From NCBI RefSeq assembly GCF_000429365.1, contig NZ_AUBS01000001.1:372001-436000 (forward strand): DNA of 64,000 nucleotides, given 5' to 3'. The position numbers and the translations under genes were made by a program. Source of the stretch: Pseudodonghicola xiamenensis DSM 18339 (GTDB lineage Bacteria > Pseudomonadota > Alphaproteobacteria > Rhodobacterales > Rhodobacteraceae). Of this stretch, positions 27,189 to 36,083 are shown in pieces (the stretch's first letter is position 1; the number at the start of each line of letters is the position of its first letter). The notes below the pieces were generated by a model, which worked only from the letters and a program-made list of their open reading frames with translations, searched no databases and was not told the origin of the DNA.

Positions 27189-28819
27189 TCGTTGCTGCGC
27201 AGCCGCGACCGCTGCACCAGCTCGACCACGATCAGCGGCACCACCGTCCCGATCACCGCCACCACGATCAGCAAGAGCCCGAGCTGGCTGTAATCGGCGG
27301 GCACCTGCGGGCTGCCGTCGGGAGCCTTCACCTGGCGCGTTACCGTGAAAACCTGGTTGAGGTATTTGGTGCCGAGACTGCTGGCCGACAGCGCCAGATT
27401 GGTGAAGGAGGCCATCACCGCGAAGAAAGTGGCCTTGAGGTTGTCGGGGGCGTTGCGGGCGATCCAGGCCAGCATCGGGATCATCGCCACCTGACCCAGC
27501 GGGCTTTCCATCGCGGTATCCAGAATGGCGATGAAGCGGGCGTCGACCAGGCCGCCGGTCAGCGGCGCGGTCCAGTTCTGGATGCCGTAGTAAAGCCCGA
27601 TATTGGGCAGCGACAGCAGCCCGGCGGCCAGGCTCAGGAGCACGACGATATAGACGATGGTGTGATTGGCCATCAACGGGCGCAGCACGAACATTCCCAC
27701 CAGCGTCAGGACCGAAGTGATCAGCGACAGCACCGCCAGGAACTGCGGGTCGAAGTCGAGTTCGTCGATGGTGAACCAGGTGGCGCCGGCGCCGGGCAGG
27801 GGCGTGGCGCGAAAGACAAAGATGATGATCGCCGTGCCCACCAGCGCCCGCGCCTTGGCCGGCTCCAGCACCGCCAGGAGCTGGCGCATCAGATACAGCA
27901 CGATCGCCAGAGAACCGGCAAAGATCATCTCCTGCGCATAGGGCAGATCCGACAGCCCCAGCGTGATCGAGATGGCGATGAAGAGGCCGCCGCCGATGAA
28001 ATAGGCCCAGTTCGGTTTCGTCTCGCCACCCTCGGGGGCGAAATGCGCCTCGGCCTCGGTACGGCTTTGGCCCCGCCGGATCAGGGCGGCGATCTGGCGG
28101 TTCTGTTGCCATTTCGCCAGCAGCACACCAGAGACCGAGATCACCGGAATCGCCAGGCCGATCAGATAGATACGGCCATAGACCGCGCCCTTGGCGCTGT
28201 CGGGCAGATCTTCGATTCCGGCGAAAAGGGTAATGTTCAGCGCTGCCACCGCCGACAGCGCCCCGATCAGCGCCACCCGCCCGAGCGTCTGCATGGTGGT
28301 ATGGAGCGCCCGGACCGTCGTCTCTTCGAGCGGGTGCCCGCTCTCATCGACTTTTGGCACCGCCTCGACCGAGAGCGCATCGGCCACTGCGTCCTGCAGC
28401 ACGTAGCCGGTGGGCGACAGCAGCGAGGCCAGCACGAACCAGGCGGTGACCGGCATTACCCCGGGCATCCAGTCCACCCGAGTGGCAAGGCCGTACATGA
28501 TCGCGAAGCTGGCGGCGATCAACCCGGCGCCGAAGAAGACCAGCAGCCATTTCCAGCGCCACAGCAGATCGACCAGATGGCCCATCGGCATCTTCAGCGC
28601 CCAGGGCAGCCCGACCCAGAAGCCGAGGCCAGCCAGGAACACCGCCGAGACATCGAGGTAATCCTTGACGAAGAACGTTCCCACCACCGAGGTGATGCCC
28701 GAGGCGCCATAGGCGAAATAGACCATCAGTGGTGGCAGGAAGGACCAGCGCATCTGCCGGGCCAGGTCGAGCACGACGGCATCGAACCAGCCCCTCAAAC
28801 CGGCCCAGAGGCGGATCAT
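27185..28819 (-). CDS. Major facilitator superfamily transporter, BT1 (folate-biopterin) type-like
   Basis: A 544-residue protein with about 12 membrane segments. The N-terminal segment (FFVKDYLDVSAVFLAGLGFW then LPWALKMPMGHLVDL) has the layout of BT1-family carriers, in which an LPW-K-P motif precedes the second loop. Known BT1 members carry folates or pterins, but the substrate here cannot be assigned. It overlaps the upstream CorC/HlyC gene by four bases (ATGA), so it is the last gene of the xerD - small protein - corC - carrier run. Confidence 0.75.
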   Translation of the reverse strand: MIRLWAGLRGWFDAVVLDLARQMRWSFLPPLMVYFAYGASGITSVVGTFFVKDYLDVSAVFLAGLGFWVGLPWALKMPMGHLVDLLWRWKWLLVFFGAGLIAASFAIMYGLATRVDWMPGVMPVTAWFVLASLLSPTGYVLQDAVADALSVEAVPKVDESGHPLEETTVRALHTTMQTLGRVALIGALSAVAALNITLFAGIEDLPDSAKGAVYGRIYLIGLAIPVISVSGVLLAKWQQNRQIAALIRRGQSRTEAEAHFAPEGGETKPNWAYFIGGGLFIAISITLGLSDLPYAQEMIFAGSLAIVLYLMRQLLAVLEPAKARALVGTAIIIFVFRATPLPGAGATWFTIDELDFDPQFLAVLSLITSVLTLVGMFVLRPLMANHTIVYIVVLLSLAAGLLSLPNIGLYYGIQNWTAPLTGGLVDARFIAILDTAMESPLGQVAMIPMLAWIARNAPDNLKATFFAVMASFTNLALSASSLGTKYLNQVFTVTRQVKAPDGSPQVPADYSQLGLLLIVVAVIGTVVPLIVVELVQRSRLRSND

Positions 28820-30123
28820 AGCGGGCGGATTTTCAGCTTGGTCACCCGGTTGCCGTCGCGGCTGGTCACCTCGAAACGGAAGTTGTGGAAGGAAAACACC
28901 TGTCCCACGGTGGGGATCATCTGCGCTTCGTGTATCACCAGGCCGGCGACGGTATTGGCCTCGTCATCGGGCAATTGCCAGTCGGTGGCACGGTTCAGGT
29001 CGCGGATCGTCATGGCGCCGTCGACCAGATAGTTGCCATCCTCGCCACGGCGCACCGGATGATCGCCGTCGACGTCGAATTCATCGGTGATCTCGCCGAC
29101 GATCTCCTCAAGGATATCCTCCAGCGTGATCAGCCCCTGGAGCGAGCCGTATTCATCCACCACCAGTGCGAAATGAGTGCGCCGGCGCAGGAACTGCCGC
29201 ATCTGATCGTCGAGCGTGGTGGTCTCGGGCACGAAATAGGGCGGTTTGGCCATATCGGTGACCTGAAAGCCGCGGAAGGTCTCGGCCAGGTCACGCGACT
29301 GATCCATTCGGGCATAGATCGCCCGCAGCAGATCCTTGGCGTGGATGACGCCGATGATATTTTCGGGCTCGTCCCGGAAAACCGGCAGCCGGGTATGCGG
29401 GCTGTTGACGCATTGGGCGAAGATATATTGCGGGTCGGCGGCGGCGTCGATCATCTCGATGCCCGAGCGGTGCAGCATGATTTCTTCGACGGTCCGGTCG
29501 CCGAGGTCGAGCGCGCCGAGAATCCGGTCGCGATCTTCCTTTTCGACCACGCCTTCGGAATGGCCAAGCTGCAGCGCGCCGGCAATCTCCTCGCGCACGG
29601 CGAGCATCTGGCTGTCGGCGTCGATCCGCAGGCCGAACAGCCGCAGCACGCCGCGCACGATCAGGCGGACGGCTGCGACGATGGGCGAGAACACCGTGAC
29701 GATCACCCGGATGATCGGGGCGACGGCGGCGGCGGCCTTTTCGGCATTGGTGATGGCATAGGTCTTGGGCAGCACCTCGGCGAAGATCAGCACCAGCAGC
29801 GTCATCACCAGGGTGGCCAGTGCCACGCCATTCTGGCCGAAGACCTTTGTAAAGAGCGAGGTGGCGAGCGAGGCGGCGAGGATGTTGACCAGGTTGTTGC
29901 CCAGTAGCACCGAGCCGATCAGCCGTTCGTTATCCTCGGTCACTGTCAGCGCCTGCTGGGCGCCGCGCGATCCCTTGTCAGCCTGGGTGCGCAGCTTGGC
30001 GCGGCTGGCCGCGGTCAGCGCGGTTTCCGAGCCCGAGAAGAAGCCGGAGAGGATCAGAAGAAACAGGATCGACCCGGTGGTGATCCAGAAGGCGGTGTCG
30101 AGAAGGGTAGAGGAGCTCTCCAT
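28816..30123 (-). CDS. CorC/HlyC family protein (CNNM-type membrane domain, CBS pair, C-terminal CorC domain)
   Basis: A 435-residue protein. Residues ~15-185 form a DUF21/CNNM membrane domain (FFSGSETALTAASRAKL). Two CBS domains follow at ~200-330, and a CorC_HlyC ligand domain closes the protein. Relatives are linked to Mg2+/Co2+ transport and regulation. The N-terminal half of the DUF21 domain and the DEYGSLQGLITLEDILEEIV segment of CBS2 are intact. Co-transcription with xerD is common in related genomes. Confidence 0.9.
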   Translation of the reverse strand: MESSSTLLDTAFWITTGSILFLLILSGFFSGSETALTAASRAKLRTQADKGSRGAQQALTVTEDNERLIGSVLLGNNLVNILAASLATSLFTKVFGQNGVALATLVMTLLVLIFAEVLPKTYAITNAEKAAAAVAPIIRVIVTVFSPIVAAVRLIVRGVLRLFGLRIDADSQMLAVREEIAGALQLGHSEGVVEKEDRDRILGALDLGDRTVEEIMLHRSGIEMIDAAADPQYIFAQCVNSPHTRLPVFRDEPENIIGVIHAKDLLRAIYARMDQSRDLAETFRGFQVTDMAKPPYFVPETTTLDDQMRQFLRRRTHFALVVDEYGSLQGLITLEDILEEIVGEITDEFDVDGDHPVRRGEDGNYLVDGAMTIRDLNRATDWQLPDDEANTVAGLVIHEAQMIPTVGQVFSFHNFRFEVTSRDGNRVTKLKIRPL

Positions 30124-30253
30124 CGGGGGGGGTATCTGCCGTAAATCAGGGATTTTATTCGGTTATGGGGCCTGGGTGCCCCGCGTTCAAGTGCGCCGTG
30201 TCATGCCCAGCGTTCCGCGGCTTTTTGCCGTGCCCGTCGCCGGGCTGCGGGCT

Positions 30254-30439
30254 TCAGTGCCGGAGGTGTCCGATCCGGGGACGGCTGATTTTCATCGTCA
30301 GCAGGACCAGCCCAACCAGGAGCAGGGCGATCATCGTCGTGAAACGGGCGGCAATTGCAGCCAGCAGGGCAGCGGGCGCCGCCGAGAGCCGGATTGTCTC
30401 GGCAATATCGTGGGGGAAAAGGCTCACTTCGGTTTGCAT
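30254..30439 (-). CDS. Small hydrophobic membrane protein (weakly DUF2721-like)
   Basis: A 61-residue protein starting inside the last 16 bases of xerD and reading in the same direction. It has an amphipathic start (SLFPHDIAETIRLSAAP), a first hydrophobic stretch and a second helix (TMIALLLVGLVLLTMKIS). The segment IAETIRLSAAPAALLAAIAA recalls the opening of DUF2721 proteins, but the product is about half their length. No clear Shine-Dalgarno sequence is visible, so expression by coupling to xerD is assumed. It might be a genuine small protein or a shortened family member. Confidence 0.5.
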   Translation of the reverse strand: MQTEVSLFPHDIAETIRLSAAPAALLAAIAARFTTMIALLLVGLVLLTMKISRPRIGHLRH

Positions 30440-31443
30440 GGTCGGGCTTGCGGTTCCCTGGCAAGGCTATCTGGGGCCGGCTCTACAGGCAGGGAGCGGC
30501 TTGCCCCATTCTGTGCGAGCGGATGGTGTTCCAGTACCAGCTCGGCCAGCCGTTCGTCGAGCACATGGGTATAGATTTCCGTGGTCGAGACATCGGCATG
30601 GCCCAGAAGCGTCTGGATCGAGCGCAGATCGGCGCCATTGGCCAGAAGATGGGTGGCGAAGGCATGGCGCAGCGTATGCGGGGTGACGGTGTCGGGATTA
30701 ACGCCGCCGGCGACCGCAAGTTCCTTGATCAGCAGATAGAACCGGTTGCGGGTCAGATAGCCGGACTTGCCGCGTGACGGGAACAGAAAACGCGATGGCT
30801 GAAGGCCTTTCAGGCGATGCTCCTCCTCGATCTCGTCGCGTCGGGCCAACCAATCCGCCAGGGCGCTGCGCGCGGGCGGCGACAGCGGCACCAGCCGTTC
30901 CTTGCCGCCCTTGCCCTTGACCAGCAGCATGCGCGGATCGCCCCGCGCCGCCGAGGCGGGCAGTGAGACCAGTTCGCTCACCCGCATGCCGGTGGCATAA
31001 AGCAGTTCCATCAGGCAGGTGTTGCGCAGCCGGTCGTCGGCTGTGCGGCCAACCTCGCGCGCGGCGGCCAGCAGCTTGTCGACATCGGGCACGCTCAGGG
31101 TCTTGGGCAGGCGCTTGTCGCGACCGGGGCCCCGGATCTGGATCGCCGGGCTGTCTTCGCGCCAACCCTCTTCGAAGGCGAAGCGGTAGAGTTGCTTGAT
31201 GGCGGAAAGGCGCCGGGCGCGCGTGGCGCGGGACAATCCCTGCGCGTCGCAATCGACCAGATAGCTTTCGATCTGATCGCGGTCGGCCCGGGCGAAATCG
31301 CTGCCGCGCCGCTCCAGCCAATGGGCGAAATCCTTCAGGTCGCGACCATAGGCCAACTGGGTGTTGGTCGCTGCCCCCAGTTCCGCCGCCTGCGCATCGA
31401 GGAAGGTGGCGATCCAGCCGATCTGATCCGCTGGGGCCGGCAT
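30424..31443 (-). CDS. xerD: Site-specific tyrosine recombinase XerD
   Basis: A 339-residue tyrosine recombinase with an N-terminal SAM-like core-binding domain (residues ~8-95) and a catalytic domain with Arg in TGMRVSEL, Lys in KGKGGKER, His-x-x-Arg in TPHTLRHAFATH, His in LLGHADVSTT and the nucleophile Tyr in EIYTHV. It resolves chromosome dimers at dif with XerC. A C-terminal tail of ~25 residues beyond the usual end is Pro/Arg-rich. Neighbour order (xerD, then aroK/aroB nearby) is typical for Rhodobacteraceae, so this is the housekeeping recombinase, not a phage integrase. Confidence 0.93.
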   Translation of the reverse strand: MPAPADQIGWIATFLDAQAAELGAATNTQLAYGRDLKDFAHWLERRGSDFARADRDQIESYLVDCDAQGLSRATRARRLSAIKQLYRFAFEEGWREDSPAIQIRGPGRDKRLPKTLSVPDVDKLLAAAREVGRTADDRLRNTCLMELLYATGMRVSELVSLPASAARGDPRMLLVKGKGGKERLVPLSPPARSALADWLARRDEIEEEHRLKGLQPSRFLFPSRGKSGYLTRNRFYLLIKELAVAGGVNPDTVTPHTLRHAFATHLLANGADLRSIQTLLGHADVSTTEIYTHVLDERLAELVLEHHPLAQNGASRSLPVEPAPDSLAREPQARPCKPK

Positions 31444-31444
31444 T

Positions 31445-32974
31445 TCAGACCGCCCCGATCAGGAGAAGCTGCAGCGCCGCGCGTCGCGCCGTGTCCTCAA
31501 GCCCCACGGCGCGGAAAGTGGCCAGCGCGGTGGTCAGCTCGGTCGGGTTGCCGCGGGCGCCGTGATCGAACAGTGCGATGGCCCGCAGGATGACCTCACC
31601 CAGCCGTTGGGCCTGCAGCGCATCGGCCAGATCCTGCGGCAGCCGGGTGTCGTCGGAAAAGCCGTGTGCGATCGCGCGCGCCAGCTCGTCCGGAGGATCG
31701 GCGCGGCCGGGATCGCCCTGGGCGAGCGCCGCCAAGAAGGTGCGTTCGGCGCTGTTGTCGGGCGGGCGGTGAGAAAACCCTTCGTAGGTGGGGGAGAGAA
31801 GCTCGATCTGCCAGGCCAGCGCCGCCGCCTTGCCGTCGAGCCGCAGCGCTGACAGCCGGTCGGTGAACATATGAGCGAAGGGCACTTCCAATCCGGCGAT
31901 ACGCATCTGCTCCCAGGCGCGGGGCAGGGTCTTGGCGACCGCTTCGGCGCTACCGGTCGACAATGCGGTGTCGAATCGCTGCACTGCCGCCACGCGATCC
32001 CAGACGCCGCCGGAGGCCGCGGGCCTGCGGTCGGTATAGAGGCCCAGCAACCTGTTGGGGTTGAGCGCGCCGATCCGGGTCAGCCGTTCGGCGGCTTCGA
32101 TCTGGGCTTTCCATCCGGCCAGATCGCGCAGATCGGCATTGGCGAAGGCGCGCGGCAGGTTACTGCTGGGCAGCCGTTCGCCGATCGCCTCGTAAAGGCG
32201 GAAGGTCAGCGGGTCAGGGGCGTCCGGGGCCGGCAGGGGCGGCGCACCGTCGAAGAATTCGGGATTGAGAAACCGGTCTAGCAGATCGACCTGCGCCTCT
32301 GGCAGAAGCGCCAGCGAGCGCACGGTTTCCAGTGTCAGGGCTGCGGTCTGCCAATCGCCTTCGCGCGCGGTGCAGAAGATCAGCGCGGCATAATCTGGGG
32401 CCAGATAGGGGGCTGCCAGCAGCGCCGCGCAGGGCCTGTCCTCTTCGCCCGACAGCAGTGCCGCGTCGAACCAGCGCCTGAAAAAGGCAGCGTCGCGGGT
32501 GGGGCCGGCCTGTTCGACCAGCGCCAGCGCCGCATCCACCGCGCCCAGGCTGATCAGCCGGTCGATCTGCGCCAGCATCAGCTGCCGCGCCTCTTTCGGG
32601 CCGGCGCCCTCGGGCGGCAGTTTTTCGGCCAGCAGCAGCGTATAGAACAGCGCCTGCATCGCCGGGCTGTCCTGCACCGGCGCTTCCGAGATCAGACGGA
32701 CAAGCTGGCGCGGATCGCTGCCCCGCCACAGATCGACCGGTAGGCCGGTGGTCGCCGGGGCGACCAGACCGGTTGCGACTGGCGCGTCTTCCAGCGGGCT
32801 GACCTCGATCTCGGGGCGCAGGGCTGCCTTGGCCACTGGCGGCTCCAGCAGGACGGAGCCCCTGACCGTGGGCGCCTGATAGGCGGCGCCGAGCCAGTCG
32901 ATCACCGACAGCGGGTCCTGCGCCAGGGCTGTCGCTGGCCAGAAGACAGCGAACAGCGCCGGGTTAATCCGCAT
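31445..32974 (-). CDS. Exported protein of unknown function, helical-repeat-like
   Basis: A 509-residue protein that I do not recognise at family level. It begins MRINPALFAVFWPATALAQD, a short Sec signal with likely cleavage after ALA. The body is Ala/Leu-rich with helical hairpins of the kind seen in tetratricopeptide-like folds, so a periplasmic scaffold role is possible but not shown. The start at 32974 lies inside the end of a 49-residue gene (11-base overlap), and it ends one base before xerD, so the three genes form a unit. The longer frame upstream is rejected because it reads through the small gene out of frame. Confidence 0.8.
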   Translation of the reverse strand: MRINPALFAVFWPATALAQDPLSVIDWLGAAYQAPTVRGSVLLEPPVAKAALRPEIEVSPLEDAPVATGLVAPATTGLPVDLWRGSDPRQLVRLISEAPVQDSPAMQALFYTLLLAEKLPPEGAGPKEARQLMLAQIDRLISLGAVDAALALVEQAGPTRDAAFFRRWFDAALLSGEEDRPCAALLAAPYLAPDYAALIFCTAREGDWQTAALTLETVRSLALLPEAQVDLLDRFLNPEFFDGAPPLPAPDAPDPLTFRLYEAIGERLPSSNLPRAFANADLRDLAGWKAQIEAAERLTRIGALNPNRLLGLYTDRRPAASGGVWDRVAAVQRFDTALSTGSAEAVAKTLPRAWEQMRIAGLEVPFAHMFTDRLSALRLDGKAAALAWQIELLSPTYEGFSHRPPDNSAERTFLAALAQGDPGRADPPDELARAIAHGFSDDTRLPQDLADALQAQRLGEVILRAIALFDHGARGNPTELTTALATFRAVGLEDTARRAALQLLLIGAV

Positions 32975-33113
32975 GCAGGGTGACCGGTTGTCGGATCTCG
33001 GCCAGCGGCGGCGAGAAATCCTCACCGAACCAGGGGCCAAGATAGGCATAGCCCACCAGCCCGATTGCTGCCAGAATAATAAGGTAAAACAGGTATTTGA
33101 TCAGTCGCCCCAT
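32964..33113 (-). CDS. 49-residue single-pass membrane protein of unknown function
   Basis: A short gene, ATG at 33113 and TAA at 32964-32966. The product MGRLIKYLFYLIILAAIGLV... has one transmembrane helix (residues ~5-25), then YAYLGPWFGEDFSPPLAEIR and a short tail. Its stop overlaps the start of the next exported-protein gene by 11 bases, and it is the first gene of the leftward xerD run, divergent from aroK. Codon use is GC-rich and coding-like, and the basic N-terminus before the helix predicts an N-in topology. Its function is unknown. Confidence 0.75.
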   Translation of the reverse strand: MGRLIKYLFYLIILAAIGLVGYAYLGPWFGEDFSPPLAEIRQPVTLHAD

Positions 33114-33195
33114 GGGTTTTCCCGTGTCCTCGCCTCTGCCCTTTTTCCCAACTTATATATGGCCTTTTGGCTAAGATCACGTCATTCACTGAAGA

Positions 33196-33804
33196 ATGAG
33201 CGAAATTGAGCATACCACCGCCGCCAAAGCGGATTCTGCGTCGGCGCCGGCAGGCCGCCGGGTCAGGAAAACCATCGTTATGGTCGGGATGATGGGCGCC
33301 GGCAAGACCGCCGTGGGCCGGGCGCTTGCGCTGCGTCTGGGGGTGCCCTTCCTCGACAGCGATCACGAGATCGAGGAAGCGGCCAATATGACCATCCCCG
33401 AGATCTTCGCCCGCGATGGAGAGGCCTTCTTTCGGCAGAAGGAAAGCCAGGTGATCGAACGCCTGCTGGACGAGGCGCGCGGCGTGTTGTCCACCGGTGG
33501 CGGCGCCTTCCTGTCCGAGGCCAATCGCAAGATGATCTCGGAAAAGGGGGTGTCGGTCTGGCTGAACGCCGATCTGGAGGTCCTGTGGAATCGGGTGCGT
33601 CACCGCGATCACCGTCCGCTTTTGCGTACCGCCGATCCGCATGCGACGCTGAAAGCGCTGTACGAGGCGCGGGTGCCGCTTTACGCCAAGGCCGATCTGG
33701 TGGTGCATTCGGACGCCCAGACCTCGATCGAGGGGATGGTGGACCGGGTGCTGGAGGGGCTGGAGACCCGCCCCGATGTGCTGGAGCCGGTAACAGGAGC
33801 CTGA
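33196..33804 (+). CDS. aroK: Shikimate kinase
   Basis: A 202-residue P-loop kinase with Walker A GMMGAGKTAVG at ~33-43, the shikimate-binding DSDHEIEEA region, the Arg-containing FFRQKESQVI and GGGAF, which is typical of shikimate kinases. It phosphorylates shikimate in the chorismate pathway. About 27 residues precede the kinase fold. It is followed three bases later by aroB, so the two are co-transcribed. Confidence 0.95.
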   Translation: MSEIEHTTAAKADSASAPAGRRVRKTIVMVGMMGAGKTAVGRALALRLGVPFLDSDHEIEEAANMTIPEIFARDGEAFFRQKESQVIERLLDEARGVLSTGGGAFLSEANRKMISEKGVSVWLNADLEVLWNRVRHRDHRPLLRTADPHATLKALYEARVPLYAKADLVVHSDAQTSIEGMVDRVLEGLETRPDVLEPVTGA

Positions 33805-33807
33805 AGA

Positions 33808-34920
33808 ATGAAGACTACCGTTCACGTCGACCTGGGCGAGCGGTCCTATGATGTCGAGATCGGCCCCGGTCTGATCGCCGAAGCCGGCGCGCGGATCGCG
33901 CCCTTGCTCAAGCGCAAGCATGTCTGCGTGCTGACCGACGAGACCGTGGCAGAGCTGCATCTGGCGGAACTACGTGAGGGGCTTGCCGCTGCGGGCATCA
34001 CGATGGAGGCCTTGGCGCTGCCGCCGGGCGAGGCCACCAAGGGCTGGCCGCAGTTCACCCGCGCGGTCGAATGGCTGCTGGAGCAGAAGGTCGAACGCCG
34101 CGACGTGGTGGTGGCCTTCGGCGGCGGTGTGATCGGCGATCTGGCGGGCTTCGCGGCCTCGGTCCTGCGCCGCGGTGTGCGCTTCGCGCAGATCCCGACC
34201 TCTCTGCTGGCGCAGGTCGACAGTTCGGTCGGCGGCAAGACCGGCATCAACACCGCCCAGGGCAAGAACCTGGTGGGTGCCTTTCATCAGCCGTCGCTGG
34301 TGCTGGCCGATACGGCCGTTCTGGGCACGCTGAAACCGCGCGATTTCCTTGCCGGCTATGGCGAGGTGGTGAAATACGGGCTGCTGGGCGATGCCGCCTT
34401 CTTCGACTGGCTGGAAACGCAGGGGCCGGCGCTGGCGGCCGGCGACATGGCGGCGCGTGTCCGCGCGGTGACGCGCTCGGTGCAGATGAAGGCCGATATC
34501 GTCGCTCGCGATGAGACCGAGCAGGGCGACCGCGCTTTGCTGAACCTCGGGCACACCTTCTGCCACGCGCTTGAGGCGGCCACCGGATATTCCGACCGGC
34601 TTCTGCATGGCGAAGGTGTGGCGATCGGCTGCGCCCTGGCGTTCGAACTGTCCTCGCGACTTGGGTTGTGCAGCCAGGAGGATCCCAGCCGGGTGCGTGC
34701 CCACCTCAAGGCAATGGGGATGAAGACGGATCTGAGCGACATCGACGGGCCCTTGCCGGATGCGGAGGGGCTGATGGCGCTGATGGCGCAGGACAAGAAG
34801 GTGGTGGACGGCCAGCTGCGCTTTATCCTCGCCCGCGGCATCGGCGAGGCTTTCGTGACCTCGGATGTCCCGCGCGAGGCGGTTGTGACCCTGCTGCAGG
34901 ACGCTTTGGCAAATCGCTGA
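33808..34920 (+). CDS. aroB: 3-dehydroquinate synthase
   Basis: A 370-residue enzyme that cyclises DAHP to 3-dehydroquinate using NAD+ and a divalent metal. Visible motifs are the nucleotide-binding GGGVIGDLAGFAASV, SVGGKTGIN, KYGLLGDAAFF, and the metal ligands Glu/His/His in GEVVKYG, LNLGHTFCHALE and LHGEGVAIG. Length is normal for bacterial AroB. GGAG lies eight bases before the ATG, inside the end of aroK. Confidence 0.95.
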   Translation: MKTTVHVDLGERSYDVEIGPGLIAEAGARIAPLLKRKHVCVLTDETVAELHLAELREGLAAAGITMEALALPPGEATKGWPQFTRAVEWLLEQKVERRDVVVAFGGGVIGDLAGFAASVLRRGVRFAQIPTSLLAQVDSSVGGKTGINTAQGKNLVGAFHQPSLVLADTAVLGTLKPRDFLAGYGEVVKYGLLGDAAFFDWLETQGPALAAGDMAARVRAVTRSVQMKADIVARDETEQGDRALLNLGHTFCHALEAATGYSDRLLHGEGVAIGCALAFELSSRLGLCSQEDPSRVRAHLKAMGMKTDLSDIDGPLPDAEGLMALMAQDKKVVDGQLRFILARGIGEAFVTSDVPREAVVTLLQDALANR

Positions 34921-34932
34921 TAGCGCCGCGCT

Positions 34933-34954
34933 TGCGGGGGTCAACGCCCCCGCA
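34933..34954. terminator. Stem-loop at the convergent ends of aroB and the site-2 protease gene
   Basis: TGCGGGGG (34933-34940) pairs with CCCCCGCA (34947-34954) across six bases. The right arm overlaps the last codons of the leftward protease gene. It could end aroB transcription but lacks a T-run. Confidence 0.5.
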
Positions 34955-36011
34955 GCACCATCAGCTCACCAACGTTCTCATTGGTGATATAGCCCAGCAT
35001 ATGCCCCTTGGCGTCGATGACAACGATGGCGGGCGCCCCTTGGTGAAGCGCGTCCAGGACCTTGTCGAGCCCGGCGTTCAGCGGCAGGGAAGGGATGTCC
35101 TTCACCATGATCTCGGCCACCGGCTGGGTGCGCGGATGCTCATGCGCCAGCGCGGCAAACAGCGCATTGCGCGTCAAGAACCCCTGAAAGCCGCCCTGTG
35201 TGTCGATCACCGGAAATTCGTGCTGCGTGGTCCGGATCAGCGCCGAGGCGGCGCCGTCCAGCGTATCCTCGGGCGTCAGGCTTTCATAGCTGGTGATCAT
35301 CGCGTCGCGGGCGCGTAGCTTCCGCGCGACGCTGCGCATCTCCACATCCTGGCTTTCGGCGCTCGCCGCCATGAAAATGAAGACAGCGATCAGCACCAGG
35401 ATCGGGTTGCCGGTGCTCAGCCCCCAGAAGCCGAACAGAAAGGCCACGATCTGCCCGGCGGTGGCAGCCGCCTGGGTCGCCTTGACCCGGTCCATGCCCA
35501 GCGACAGCAGGGCCCGGAACACCCGGCCGCCGTCCATCGGAAAGGCGGGGATCAGGTTGAACAGCGCCAGAAACAGGTTCAGCGCGGCCAACCGCCCGAG
35601 AAAGGAGGCGCCACTGCCCGAGAATTCCTCGGTCAGGTTGAGCGTATTGGTCGCCCCCAGCGCCATCAGAATTGCCCAGATCGCGATATTCACCGCGGGT
35701 CCTGCCAGCGCCACGGCGATTTCCTGAGCGGGTTTTTCCGGCATCTTTTCAAGCTGGGCCATGCCGCCGATCGGCAGCAGAGTGATCGAGGGGGTGCGGA
35801 TGCCATAGCGCCGTGCGGTCAGCGCATGGCCGAACTCATGCGCCACCACGCAGGCGAACAGCGCCACCACGAACAGCACGTTGTCCACCGCCGCCGGCCA
35901 GCCGCCCTGGGCATAGGCGGCATAGCCGATCCAGGCCAGCAGCAGGAAAAAGGTGACATGGATCCGCAGGTCCGATCCGAACAGCCTGCCGATGGAGAAT
36001 GACCAGCTCAT
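34941..36011 (-). CDS. Site-2 protease family (M50) metalloprotease with CBS domains
   Basis: A 356-residue membrane protease. The zinc site is HEFGH (His58, Glu59, His62) and the third ligand is Asp160 in PAFPMDGGR. The membrane core occupies residues ~1-215. A pair of CBS domains (~225-350) follows, suggesting control by a nucleotide ligand. This architecture is the Rip3/sporulation-type S2P group rather than RseP, which starts at the right edge of the window. It cleaves membrane-embedded substrates that I cannot identify. The gene is convergent with aroB. Confidence 0.9.
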   Translation of the reverse strand: MSWSFSIGRLFGSDLRIHVTFFLLLAWIGYAAYAQGGWPAAVDNVLFVVALFACVVAHEFGHALTARRYGIRTPSITLLPIGGMAQLEKMPEKPAQEIAVALAGPAVNIAIWAILMALGATNTLNLTEEFSGSGASFLGRLAALNLFLALFNLIPAFPMDGGRVFRALLSLGMDRVKATQAAATAGQIVAFLFGFWGLSTGNPILVLIAVFIFMAASAESQDVEMRSVARKLRARDAMITSYESLTPEDTLDGAASALIRTTQHEFPVIDTQGGFQGFLTRNALFAALAHEHPRTQPVAEIMVKDIPSLPLNAGLDKVLDALHQGAPAIVVIDAKGHMLGYITNENVGELMVLRGR

Positions 36012-36037
36012 GCCTGATGCCTCGCCCTTGAAAGAAA

Positions 36038-36063
36038 ACGGGGCGCCCTTGCAGGTGCCCCGT
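36038..36063 (-). terminator. Rho-independent terminator after ssb
   Basis: Read on the minus strand, ACGGGGC pairs with GCCCCGT (36057-36063 with 36038-36044) and is followed by TTTCTTT. It lies 20 bases beyond the ssb stop. Confidence 0.8.
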
Positions 36064-36083
36064 CAGATCGTCGACCGTTCCGA

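Noticed and set aside
30424-31443. XerD as a mobile-element integrase
   Set aside because: Gene order with aroK/aroB and full XerD signatures indicate the chromosomal dimer-resolution enzyme; no att repeats or phage genes are nearby.
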